From positions 6,634,001-6,698,000 of the forward strand of contig JAHRBC010000003.1 of the NCBI GenBank assembly GCA_022702545.1: DNA of 64,000 nt, written 5' to 3'. Source of the stretch: Phycomyces nitens. Its lineage: Eukaryota > Mucoromycota > Mucoromycetes > Mucorales > Phycomycetaceae. This document shows, piece after piece, positions 48,501 through 58,603 of the stretch (position 1 is the first letter of the stretch; each line of letters starts with the position of its first letter). Made by a program: the position numbers and the translations under genes. A model generated the notes under the pieces. That model searched no databases. It worked only from the letters and a program-made list of their open reading frames with translations, and was not told the DNA's origin.

Positions 48501-48770
48501 CTTTTGTACACTTTAATAACCATTGATACTTTTAAACCAAACAATTTACCAGCAGTAGTCTTGGCCATCGACATAGTACTTGACACTAGCCTCATGACGG
48601 ACTGGGGCAAATGATTCATTACGATGATGAGCATTAGCATATCCAGCCTCGCGCTTTTCTTCTTCTTCAGCTGCAGCATCAATGGCAGTGGTCTCATCGC
48701 AGCTACTGTTGCCGAACATGCTCTTGAAGCTGTCCGACACGGTGGAGGTGATGGTTTGGAAGAAAGCCAT
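45586..48770 (-). CDS. Phospholipase D, two HKD motifs, no PX/PH domains
   Basis: Hydrolyses phosphatidylcholine to phosphatidate and choline. Twelve exons, 5' to 3': 48550-48770, 48440-48500, 48357-48368, 48188-48289, 48064-48139, 47894-48008, 47769-47839, 47652-47693, 47503-47579, 47160-47435, 46843-47093, 45586-46783, 833 aa. HKD1 is HHEKFVVVD (His175, Lys177, Asp182); HKD2 is [10 protein letters not shown] (His624, Lys626, Asp631) followed by [10 protein letters not shown]. Other landmarks: [40 protein letters not shown] and [10 protein letters not shown]. Exon 3 is a 12-nt micro-exon (Thr-Pro-Glu-Leu). The N-terminus lacks the PX and PH domains of Spo14/PLD1. A ~135-residue acidic insert (about 480-615) separates the C-terminal half of the catalytic core from HKD2. 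Both active sites are intact. Confidence 0.95.
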
Positions 48771-51700
48771 AGTGATATATGGCTGTTGAATACAGAATCA
48801 AGAGAAAAAAAACCAAACCAATACTCGAAAGATCAAACGTATTTATACTAAACGTATCATTTTTTTTCTATCTAATAATTCGTGTAACTATGCTACAGAC
48901 TATTTGCTAACCGCATCCCTTCCGTTGTCGGCAAGCCTGTCGTGTATTACATTTCGAGATGTTATGCCGAGATCTTTAGAGTACAAGTGGCGGCACCAAC
49001 AAGGGCCTTTTTTTTGGCTTTAGTTTTAGTCTTGTACTCCTCTACTTGAGTATCGTCACAAGAAGAAAAAGTAATTTACAGAAATACGTACACCTTACTC
49101 TCGTATGACTGAAAAGCTATCTAGAAGCCGTTTTATCGTGTTCTTTATTTTTGTAAAGTGGTTGTACAGGACTAGCTTTGGGCCTAACAAAACTATCTAT
49201 AAATATTAAGTATGATGCCAGATTCAAAACTGCTTGTTTCGTCAAACGGACCATTGGAACAAACCTTACGGATAAAAGGGAAGTATGGGATTAACAAAGA
49301 TAGACAATCTTGATACTACTTTTACTTGAGGCTGCTTCGAAAGCTTACCTTTATTGCTGTATTGCTCCAAGTCTTTACTAGCATACACACACATATATAT
49401 ATACCTATATATATATATATATATTTAGCTTCTAATGGGCAAATTAATTACATGTGTAAGATAGTAAGGTTAGTTACATGTCAAGTCGAAATATGATTTC
49501 TGATTTATACTCATACTCACGATTATGGGACACAGAGCAAAGTGGAGTTAGTGTCGGCTGTAAAAGGGCTCTGGTACTACAGGCATGTTACTTTTGAGAT
49601 AATGTGGCTAAAATGTTTTCATTGTTGTACATGGTCAATATAACCACATAAGAATATATTATGGGCATTTATCATCAAGAAGCATGACAATCAACACCAG
49701 TTTGTCAATAAGAGTATTGATTAGTACGCATATTGTTGGGGTAGTGATACATGAAAAGAGTATGAATTATAACCCTTTAGTTTTATATATTCAATAATAG
49801 ATCGTACCAAATGAAGTTCAAGCCATTGGTTGGGTCGTGTATTTATATCCTTTAGAAACCAATGTAACGGGCAATAAGTACACATTTGTTTTTATTGTTT
49901 ATCGTAAACACAATACACACGGTCAACCCTTTTCTTTATCCCATTCCGGCTCCCTGGCCTCTGTGGTAAAGAGTGGAAACTCGTTAATTTACCTTTTTGG
50001 ATAGTTTCAGTTGGAATACAGTCTATTCAGCGAGAAAAAAAAAGAACTTGACTCCAAAAATACCTTTAAAAACTCGGGGAGGTTTTTTTTTTACAACTAT
50101 TACCATTCAATCTTGTTAATCAAACTTTTTTATATAAAAGCAACGCTCTCATTATAGATCACTCGCGGTTCGCAAAAAAAACTGATTATTACAAGTACGA
50201 ATGCATAATGTACATTGCATCAGTCATCAGGATGAGCATCATTGTCAAAACTATCATTAAGCGAGCAAAAGAAAAGAAAAGAGACTTCTGAAGCCTAAAA
50301 GCATGCTATAAGAGCAGGAAATATTGGTGAGAAAACCAAGAAATATCTTGCGCAAAGCGTATGCATAGATCCATTTGCCTCGAGATATAAAGTATTTCTC
50401 CAAAGGCAATATAATCAATAATATAGTCTCGAGTTTTTGAGTTTTTGGCCGCATATTGCACTTTACAAGTAATACCATATATAAAAAATAGGAGGATACA
50501 ACAAACTGTAAAATTCCAAGGGGTCAAATGAACCTAGATTTGTAGTTGGGAGCAATGAGAAAGCCAGAGTAATCAAAAGAGGTGAGGAATGGTACAACAC
50601 ATAAAATATAGTTCACGGAAGAGTAGTAAAGTACTTGAACTGTTTTCGTCTGGACACTTTAACATCCTTTAATATTGTGAGATGGACTTTCTATTAAATA
50701 GACCTCATAAAGAGATGTCAAACGTCTCTGTGAAACAGCAAATTAAATCATCTTGGAAACCGCTTAAAAATGATTTCTGCTCAACTCATCGTAATATTAT
50801 CAATCACCGTTAAATGTATATGGGGAAGGCATTAAATAACAAGTAAAAATAGTCTTTTCTCTCATATATCTATTTCTCCAAAAAAAAAGTGGGCAGGAAA
50901 AAGAAAGAGGGTTTCTAAATCAATCTACAATACCACAAATCGTAAAAACCAAGACTTGGTCAAGCTTTGAAATGTTTATTTATTTATTGTCTTCCGAACT
51001 CATTAAACATAATATACTGTACTTTCTAATGTTTTGGGTAGGCATTATATTGTCACTCATATACAAATTTCAAAGAAGATTACTTGGGTAAATTTTCAAA
51101 AACAGGACATTCGGATTCTTGGATCGTTTCGGTTAAATAATGAAGTAATACCAGCTCTGATGGTTGTAATTATGACTCTCAATTTAATATTGGGAAAACA
51201 TACACCTTGTTGAGATTATGAAACTTCTGAAAAAGACAACAAAACACCACCGAAACTATGCCTATGAACAAATTGCAGAGTCTATCAATCTAGTGAATAA
51301 TGGCTTATTTTTATAAAAATCCTCTGGAGAAAACTCATAAAGTGACCTAGATTAATTCGACTTGTTTTAAGAAATCCCCAACCTTTCAATGAGAACATAC
51401 ACCTTCTTTACATCTTCTTACCAGAATAAATTATATATATATAAGATATATCAACATGACAATAGAATTTATCTGAAAGTTTAATAGTGATCATGATATG
51501 AATTCTTTTTCAAACTCTTGAATCTGCTCAGAGATTAGCAAGCAATGTGATTCAATAGCTTTTTGGGTATTTTTTTTTCTTGTAATTTATAAGCCAATGA
51601 GTGTTTGTTTGCATGATTTACATTACTAGCTCTCAGCTTATGCTCCAAGTACGACTGTATATTCTTTACTGGGATCAGAACAGTGCTGTTGGCAGGCCAT

Positions 51701-52345
51701 GTCATAACAAGAAGATCCACCTTATTTTGTACTCTTCAACCAAAAAAAACTGTTATAACAGGGTGAATTATCTTGGACAAATAATTATCCGTTTTTATCA
51801 TGCCTTCAAAACCAAGACATTAAATCACAACTCTATACCAGATTGTCAGTACAATCGATGAATCATATAAATCGTCATTCAGTTTAATAGCAAAAATTTT
51901 TGTAGTAAATTCTTTCATTCTCACTTTGTCCAACATATGGAGGGTAAAATACTACTACCAACAGCAGATGAAGATTATGTGAATTATCTTGAGGCATGTA
52001 AATTGAAATATCTAAAGTATAAAGGATAATAGTGTTTCAATTATAAGTTTCCATTATTCGTACCCATCCGGGCACCCCAAGGCCTTGATATTGTCAGACG
52101 ATTGTATGATGTGGTTTCTCTTTACATAGTGTAGGGTTTATATATAATTAGTTTCAGTATTTTTGGCTTATAAAGGTCAAGGACCATTGTGCTTCTGAGG
52201 CGTATTACATATTCCCAATATCCTATTACAACCAAATTATCCTCTCTGTTATACATTATATCTTTGACCTATGAATGGTGTATGGCGTCGAATACTACTA
52301 CTGCTATTTTGGACCCCCATATTGTTGTGAGATTATGCTCTTGAA
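48771..52345. other. Intergenic, AT-rich, no supported gene
   Basis: About 3.6 kb upstream of phospholipase D. It contains an (AT)n run at about 49391-49425. The longest frames (73-86 codons at 50257-50527 and 51601-51861) have no recognisable family features. I see no tRNA or rRNA. Confidence 0.4.
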
Positions 52346-52639
52346 GATACAGGATTAGTATAAAGTATTGAACGATTTTAAACTATGTCAAGAGGGGTAA
52401 ATGAAAGGTGTATCTTTGTATTAGTCTTATTATTCATACATACGAGCAATCAATCTAGGAAGCTACGATCATAAAGTATATCTTGCGTAGCATATATAAT
52501 AAAAACAAAGTATGTATTCAATATGTAATAGCCATATCTATATTTTTCTAAAGCTAGTGATATATTATGTATGAAAAAGCAATACTTATCCCATACTCTT
52601 TTGTCAAAGCCTTTTTATAACCGATTTAGTATTGTATGC

Positions 52640-52760
52640 TGAATTAATCTTGATCTCATATTATTATCCAATACATTCCAAATGTTCTCGATTGGAATCA
52701 AGTTAGGATCTTTTAATGGCCAGTCAAGAATATCCAAAGTTCAAAGTTTCCTCTTTTTGA
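52640..52760 (-). pseudogene. Tc1/mariner transposase C-terminal fragment, left-arm copy
   Basis: The minus strand reads FGYS-like sequence then LDWPLKDPNLIPIENIWNVL followed by DNNMRSRL. This matches the conserved DWP..SPDLNPIENLW block that contains the third catalytic acidic residue of Tc1-like transposases. No complete frame surrounds it, so it is a fragment. An identical copy lies on the plus strand in the right arm. Confidence 0.7.
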
Positions 52761-53460
52761 GATTGCAGCTATGTGTACTGTGGAAAAATAAGAATACAAG
52801 TATATCAACAAGTATCGTAGGAAATTAGCAAATTTGTGAAAATATGGTTTATTTCATCATAGTTTTGTCTAGCTTTATTCGAGTGTTTATTGTGTTCTCT
52901 TGTCACTGACACGTATATATCTACTGTCTCTTATTACTCTGGTTATCATCTCATTAATTTCCATTATCCTAATAATACTTTTTTTTGGTATCTTTTTGTT
53001 TTTGATCAAGTAAACAGTGTCAACTAGACTACTATTGGATTCAAGATTTTAAATAGTTTTTATAAAGAGAGCAAGGAGAGCAAACTTTTGCAAGTATATT
53101 GGTTCCTTTCTTTCTGTGGATTTTCCAAGGCTAGAAAATACTTTGGCGCTTTCTTTGTTGGTGGCAGGATATTGATTCAGTAGATCGTGTACATTAAAGC
53201 AATCTCAATGGGGAATCTACTGCATTGCATCCAAAGACTCTTTTTGATATATTTATGATTCAGTAAAAACGGCAGCGGCAGAAAAAAAAGAAGAGAAAAA
53301 GAGGAATTGATTAGCATGAGACTTGGTGATTAGCTACAGATGTAGAGAATCTATTATTATTTTGATAGAAAGTGCAGGGCAGACACTATAGACATTATTA
53401 CCATAAAAGGCAAGCAAAGAGTTGCACGTATTTCTTAATTTTCTATATACTGGTAATACT

Positions 53461-53690
53461 GGTGTACTACTCGGCGGGTTAAAGCGTTGGATTTCAATAG
53501 TACAGGTCGGGTGTTCGAATCCCGGTCATGGAAATTGGAAAAATGAAGACGCTTAAACCCGACTGGGTAGGACACTGGGGCAGTACCTGAGACTTTGGCC
53601 AATTCTCAGCTTGGACTTCAGTAGCCGCGGGGATTCCAATCTACCAAGCTTAGCTTGGTAGAGTACTGTTGCATTTTTTTTTATTTTATT
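53461..53690 (+). mobile_element. tRNA-like Pol III (SINE-like) module, left-arm copy
   Basis: The head resembles a class II (Ser/Leu-type) tRNA: an A-box-like CTCGGCGGGTTAAAGCG near 53470, GTTGGATTTCAA where a tRNA has its anticodon arm, and a B-box-like GTGTTCGAATCCCGG at 53511-53525. The T-stem carries a small insertion, the anticodon stem does not close and the acceptor ends do not pair, so this is not a functional tRNA. A non-tRNA body follows, with a perfect 10-bp hairpin CTACCAAGCT-T-AGCTTGGTAG (53641-53661), and then a T-rich tail. A tRNA-derived head plus body plus T/A-rich tail is the layout of a SINE. The class is inferred. Confidence 0.6.
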
Positions 53691-53868
53691 TTTTGTCGTT
53701 TTGGATCTGGATTGTTCTTCCAATGCTATAATACACCCAATATTCGCCAAACTCACTGGGAATCGTAAACGAGGATAGAAAGATAGATCCTTTTTTATTC
53801 AATGAAATATTGTTCTCTTTTATATCTTTTCTAAACCTACCCAGCCATCATAAATGTCTAACACTTTG

Positions 53869-53925
53869 GTGGCCTCAAAGATTCCAATCTACTGGGAAGA
53901 GCTTAGTAGAGTACTGTTATTTTTT
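53869..53925 (+). repeat. Diverged second copy of the SINE-like 3' body
   Basis: GGTGGCCTCAAAGATTCCAA through AGAGTACTGTTATTTTTT repeats the block at 53621-53680 with changes, including loss of the perfect hairpin. This suggests two insertions of the same element family next to each other, one eroded. Confidence 0.55.
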
Positions 53926-54254
53926 AATTTCTTTTTTAATTTTTCAAATTTATTTATTAGGGGGTTTCATTGATTTTTATTTTCCAAGTTTTATCTATTG
54001 GCAATCAAGACTTTGAAAATCTGTTATTGAACCCCCCTTTTTAATCCTTTTTTTTTTAGTATCCTAGCCAAAGAGTATTTGTATGGTACTCATGGTGCCA
54101 AATAGCTGTTTTGAAAAGACTAGCGGTACCTTTTTTGCAAAGCCAATAGGTGGTCTTTGTAAACCAAATTCATAGTAAGGTACTTGGATTTGTTAGTATT
54201 TTATGAGGAATGATAGTATTATGAGAGCTGTTTATCGACAAAAGAATACTATTT

Positions 54255-54455
54255 GTGATATACACACCGCTGCCGAGTGAAAAGATGCTCTAGAACCGAT
54301 ATCTGGGTACTCTTTGCTATTGACCATGCCAAGTTAACAGCCCAGGAACACGTACACTTCATACAACTACAGTTATAACCAGCTATTACACAATGGATAC
54401 TAGAGTATAAGGGATCTATAATAATAAGTATATAAGCTGCCATAATACTCTTTCT
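54255..54455 (+). repeat. Fold-back unit, left-arm copy
   Basis: Same ~210-bp unit as at 9.6-10.2 kb (GTGATATACACACCGC, AACCGATATCTGG, ATTGACCATG, TAACCAGCTATTACACAATGG). It forms the inner end of the arm, with the ATACACACC end pointing outwards, opposite to the 9.6-kb pair. Confidence 0.75.
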
Positions 54456-55039
54456 TTAATAATTTAACAAAACTCTATTTTTTTGTTATGTTTCAATTTT
54501 AATATGTTTCAATTTTAATTTCTATTATAATAATTTTTCAAAAATTGCAAAAAATGCACTGATTTGAAGTAAACCCCAAACCCCCGCGACCTCTCAATTA
54601 AGATTCGTCGCAGCTAAATGCCGAGCTTCAGTCGCGCACTTCCCGTTTCTGACCAAATGCGTGTGTGCAATTAGTTATAGCCATAGACGCTCACATGCGG
54701 CATCCACCCCAACATACGGTGCTCACTTAAATTAATATTAGGGAACTTACTTATAAATAGGAAATAGCTGAGTTTTACTCGACTCGTGGTATTTAAACTA
54801 TTTTACTCTGAGAAGCAAAAAACTTTGTAACCCGCTCCATTCTTTTTGTCATCTTTTCTATATTCTTGTCTTGCAAGTACCAAAGAAGGTATTTTAAGAG
54901 GTACCAAAAGAAATCCCACTTGGATCGACTGGTAAGATTCGTTTTTGCTCAAGAATATGCATAGAGCCACTCTATAACCTGAAACTTATTATAAAATTGA
55001 AACAGCTAAATTCACCCCTTGGTCAAAAATACCATTTTA

Positions 55040-55530
55040 TAGTGGTCAGCTTATTGAGCATATATTTTTTTCTACCAAGTCCATATATGGATGCTGGTTA
55101 AACATGTCCTTAATGGTCTTTAAAAGGTCTACGCCTCCTGCCCATATACATCACTAAAGCATAACAGAGCTTCCACCAAGCTGCATTCTTGGCTTTGTAC
55201 AATCTGCTTTATACTTTTCGACTTGGTGCTAAACTCTCATATTTCTATCTTTACAAAAAAATTATGACTCTTGACTCATCACTTTACATGGCACAATCCC
55301 ATTTTTGATTAGCAAATGGTAATCGCTTCATCTTATGTGCTTTTCATAACCGTAGCTTGTATAACGCTCGGCAAGAAAACATGTCGATTCCACGAATAGT
55401 CTTCTGAGGTATGGACTTGGAGGTTGAATGACACCTTGTGTTGGACACAAAGGTTGTAAGATCTCCAGGTATCATAGTACAATTCTTTTTTATTCTATTG
55501 ACAAAATATGTAGTTGGCATTCTCATTTGT
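55040..55530 (-). pseudogene. Degenerate Tc1/mariner transposase (central part) in the spacer
   Basis: On the minus strand, ordered Tc1-like blocks survive despite stops and at least one frameshift: NTRCHSTSKSIPQKTIRGI (HTH-linker region), then KRLPFANQKWDCAM and SDESRV (the WxDV.FSDES block with a catalytic Asp), then QLGGSSVML and CIWAGGVDLLKTIKDMFNQH (GGGSVMVWG block) and YMDLVEKNI. The C-terminal NPIE block expected next is missing here and is found instead 2.3 kb further on in the same orientation in the left arm. This suggests that later insertions split one element. Confidence 0.7.
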
Positions 55531-56395
55531 AAGCTTGGAAATTCTGCTTCATTTCTTAGGAAATGGGCTTCTAGTATCTTTCTATCTATTGGTTAGTTTG
55601 TATACTGTGAGAGTGTCTTATTTATTATAGAAAGAGTATTATGGCAGCTTATATACTTATTATTATAGATCCCTTATACTCTAGTATCCATTGTGTAATA
55701 GCTGGTTATAACTGTAGTTGTATGAAGTGTACGTGTTCCTGGGCTGTTAACTTGGCATGGTCAATAGCAAAGAGTACCCAGATATCGGTTCTAGAGCATC
55801 TTTTCACTCGGCAGCGGTGTGTATATCACAAATAGTATTCTTTTGTCGATAAACAGCTCTCATAATACTATCATTCCTCATAAAATACTAACAAATCCAA
55901 GTACCTTACTATGAATTTGGTTTACAAAGACCACCTATTGGCTTTGCAAAAAAGGTACCGCTAGTCTTTTCAAAACAGCTATTTGGCACCATGAGTACCA
56001 TACAAATACTCTTTGGCTAGGATACTAAAAAAAAAAAAGGATTAAAAAGGGGGGTTCAATAACAGATTTTCAAAGTCTTGATTGCCAATAGATAAAACTT
56101 GGAAAATAAAAATCAATGAAACCCCCTAATAAATAAATTTGAAAAATTAAAAAAGAAATTAAAAAATAACAGTACTCTACTAAGCTCTTCCCAGTAGATT
56201 GGAATCTTTGAGGCCACCAAAGTGTTAGACATTTATGATGGCTGGGTAGGTTTAGAAAAGATATAAAAGAGAACAATATTTCATTGAATAAAAAAGGATC
56301 TATCTTTCTATCCTCGTTTACGATTCCCAGTGAGTTTGGCGAATATTGGGTGTATTATAGCATTGGAAGAACAATCCAGATCCAAAACGACAAAA

Positions 56396-56625
56396 AATAA
56401 AATAAAAAAAAATGCAACAGTACTCTACCAAGCTAAGCTTGGTAGATTGGAATCCCCGCGGCTACTGAAGTCCAAGCTGAGAATTGGCCAAAGTCTCAGG
56501 TACTGCCCCAGTGTCCTACCCAGTCGGGTTTAAGCGTCTTCATTTTTCCAATTTCCATGACCGGGATTCGAACACCCGACCTGTACTATTGAAATCCAAC
56601 GCTTTAACCCGCCGAGTAGTACACC
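56396..56625 (-). mobile_element. tRNA-like Pol III (SINE-like) module, right-arm copy
   Basis: Exact reverse-complement partner of the module at 53461-53690, with the same A-box, B-box, 10-bp hairpin and T-rich tail. See the left-arm copy for the reasoning. Confidence 0.6.
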
Positions 56626-57329
56626 AGTATTACCAGTATATAGAAAATTAAGAAATACGTGCAACTCTTTGCTTGCCTTTTATGGTAATAATGTCTATAG
56701 TGTCTGCCCTGCACTTTCTATCAAAATAATAATAGATTCTCTACATCTGTAGCTAATCACCAAGTCTCATGCTAATCAATTCCTCTTTTTCTCTTCTTTT
56801 TTTTTTCTGCCGCTGCCGTTTTTACTGAATCATAAATATATCAAAAAGAGTCTTTGGATGCAATGCAGTAGATTCCCATTGAGATTGCTTTAATGTACAC
56901 GATCTACTGAATCAATATCCTGCCACCAACAAAGAAAGCGCCAAAGTATTTTCTAGCCTTGGAAAATCCACAGAAAGAAAGGAACCAATATACTTGCAAA
57001 AGTTTGCTCTCCTTGCTCTCTTTATAAAAACTATTTAAAATCTTGAATCCAATAGTAGTCTAGTTGACACTGTTTACTTGATCAAAAACAAAAAGATACC
57101 AAAAAAAAGTATTATTAGGATAATGGAAATTAATGAGATGATAACCAGAGTAATAAGAGACAGTAGATATATACGTGTCAGTGACAAGAGAACACAATAA
57201 ACACTCGAATAAAGCTAGACAAAACTATGATGAAATAAACCATATTTTCACAAATTTGCTAATTTCCTACGATACTTGTTGATATACTTGTATTCTTATT
57301 TTTCCACAGTACACATAGCTGCAATCTCA

Positions 57330-57450
57330 AAAAGAGGAAACTTTGAACTTTGGATATTCTTGACTGGCCATTAAAAGATCCTAACTTGATTCCAATCGAG
57401 AACATTTGGAATGTATTGGATAATAATATGAGATCAAGATTAATTCAGCA
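57330..57450 (+). pseudogene. Tc1/mariner transposase C-terminal fragment, right-arm copy
   Basis: Plus-strand copy of LDWPLKDPNLIPIENIWNVL, identical to the left-arm fragment and produced by the inverted duplication. Confidence 0.7.
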
Positions 57451-57741
57451 TACAATACTAAATCGGTTATAAAAAGGCTTTGACAAAAGAGTATGGGATA
57501 AGTATTGCTTTTTCATACATAATATATCACTAGCTTTAGAAAAATATAGATATGGCTATTACATATTGAATACATACTTTGTTTTTATTATATATGCTAC
57601 GCAAGATATACTTTATGATCGTAGCTTCCTAGATTGATTGCTCGTATGTATGAATAATAAGACTAATACAAAGATACACCTTTCATTTACCCCTCTTGAC
57701 ATAGTTTAAAATCGTTCAATACTTTATACTAATCCTGTATC

Positions 57742-58603
57742 GTACTTAGATCATACTTGCTGTATTTTTTATGATCTATGTAGAAAAGACCATATCATTG
57801 CCTTGTTCGTCATTGTTTTCTAGATTCCTAAGACTTTCTTGGATTTCAGTTGGTCTTGTTGTGAGTTTGTTTATATCTTTCTTCAACTATTTTATTGTCA
57901 CAAATAAATTGATCATACGCGCCTACTTTTTCAATATGTTTTACATAACCTGTTGCTAGCCTTGTATATAGAGATGTTCATCCATGCAGTACCAACTTGG
58001 GGCCACTTGAGTTTAGGAATATATAATTTGTTGGCAGCTCCTGTTTTTGCCTAGCTGATACCCTATAAAGAACTCATACAAATAAGCCATGGACTCTTTA
58101 GGCTCTACTAAATCAAGAATATTGTAATTTTATATTTGGAAAAATACAGAAATGAAGATTATAATGGTTTTAGAAATATAAAAAGTTGCATCGACCACGA
58201 TATTCGTATTTTTTCTGTGCCACAAAGTGTCTTTATCTCGCATAATGCACTGCAATTATATTTTCCTCTTGACGTAGTGGACTATCCAGGTCCTTGAAGT
58301 TCTTGAAGCTAATACTCTTGGTCTTACCATGGTATTGAGGTGTAACCTGCAGCCCTCTCTACTTGAAGAACAATTGTACTCGAGAATTACTGATAATTGT
58401 ACCGTGTACAAGATAGATACACACAGACATTGGTTTTACTTTATTATTAAAATTTACTATTCAGAAATGCAGTAAATTGTGTAAACTTTTAGAGAATGAC
58501 GTGACAAGTCAAGTAACCGTCTCGGAGTTGAAGTTAAAAATCCTTATTTTATGCAATCAAAAAAGAAATTCAGGTCTTCTTCGGTATCTCATTACTTATT
58601 CTA
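57742..58603. other. Intergenic between inverted repeat and DUG2
   Basis: AT-rich DNA with no supported gene. A 62-codon frame at 57771-57959 has no features. A somewhat protein-like minus-strand stretch around 58050-58350 may be eroded transposon sequence, but I recognise no motif. The DUG2 promoter must lie at the right end. Confidence 0.4.

Larger units (their letters stand above)
52346..54455 (+). repeat. Left arm of the large inverted repeat
   Basis: From the outside in: Tc1/mariner-like C-terminal fragment (about 52640-52750, read on the minus strand), AT-rich DNA, tRNA-like module (53461-53690), second partial copy of its 3' part (53869-53925), and the fold-back unit (54255-54455). 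The arm ends abruptly at the CTCTTTCT block, after which left and right sequences diverge. Confidence 0.9.
52346..57741. repeat. Large near-perfect inverted repeat (arms ~2.11 kb, spacer 1.17 kb)
   Basis: Left arm 52346-54455 and right arm 55629-57741 are reverse complements of each other. Mirror-image frames confirm this: 53553-53756 (-) pairs with 56330-56533 (+), 53810-54016 (+) with 56070-56276 (-), and 54249-54443 (-) with 55641-55835 (+), with identical translations. Differences that I can see are mostly homopolymer lengths, for example an A8 run near 53282 against T10 near 56799. The spacer is 54456-55628. The arms carry Tc1/mariner C-terminal debris, a tRNA-like module and a fold-back unit. 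Near identity means recent formation, ongoing gene conversion, or an assembly artefact. Confidence 0.95.
55629..57741 (-). repeat. Right arm of the large inverted repeat
   Basis: Reverse complement of 52346-54455. From the inside out it holds the fold-back unit (55629-55829), the eroded SINE-like body (about 56161-56217), the tRNA-like module (about 56396-56625, minus strand) and the Tc1-like C-terminal fragment (about 57330-57450, plus strand). The outer limit is the GATACAGG block ending at 57741. Confidence 0.9.

Noticed and set aside
53461..53535. A functional nuclear tRNA gene
   Set aside because: B-box and A-box resemble a tRNA, but the anticodon stem and acceptor stem do not pair and the T-arm has an insertion.
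54249..54443. 64-codon frame duplicated at 55641-55835 as a small protein
   Set aside because: It lies in the fold-back repeat unit; its identity in both arms follows from the inverted repeat, and the diverged copies at 9.6-10.2 kb do not keep the frame.
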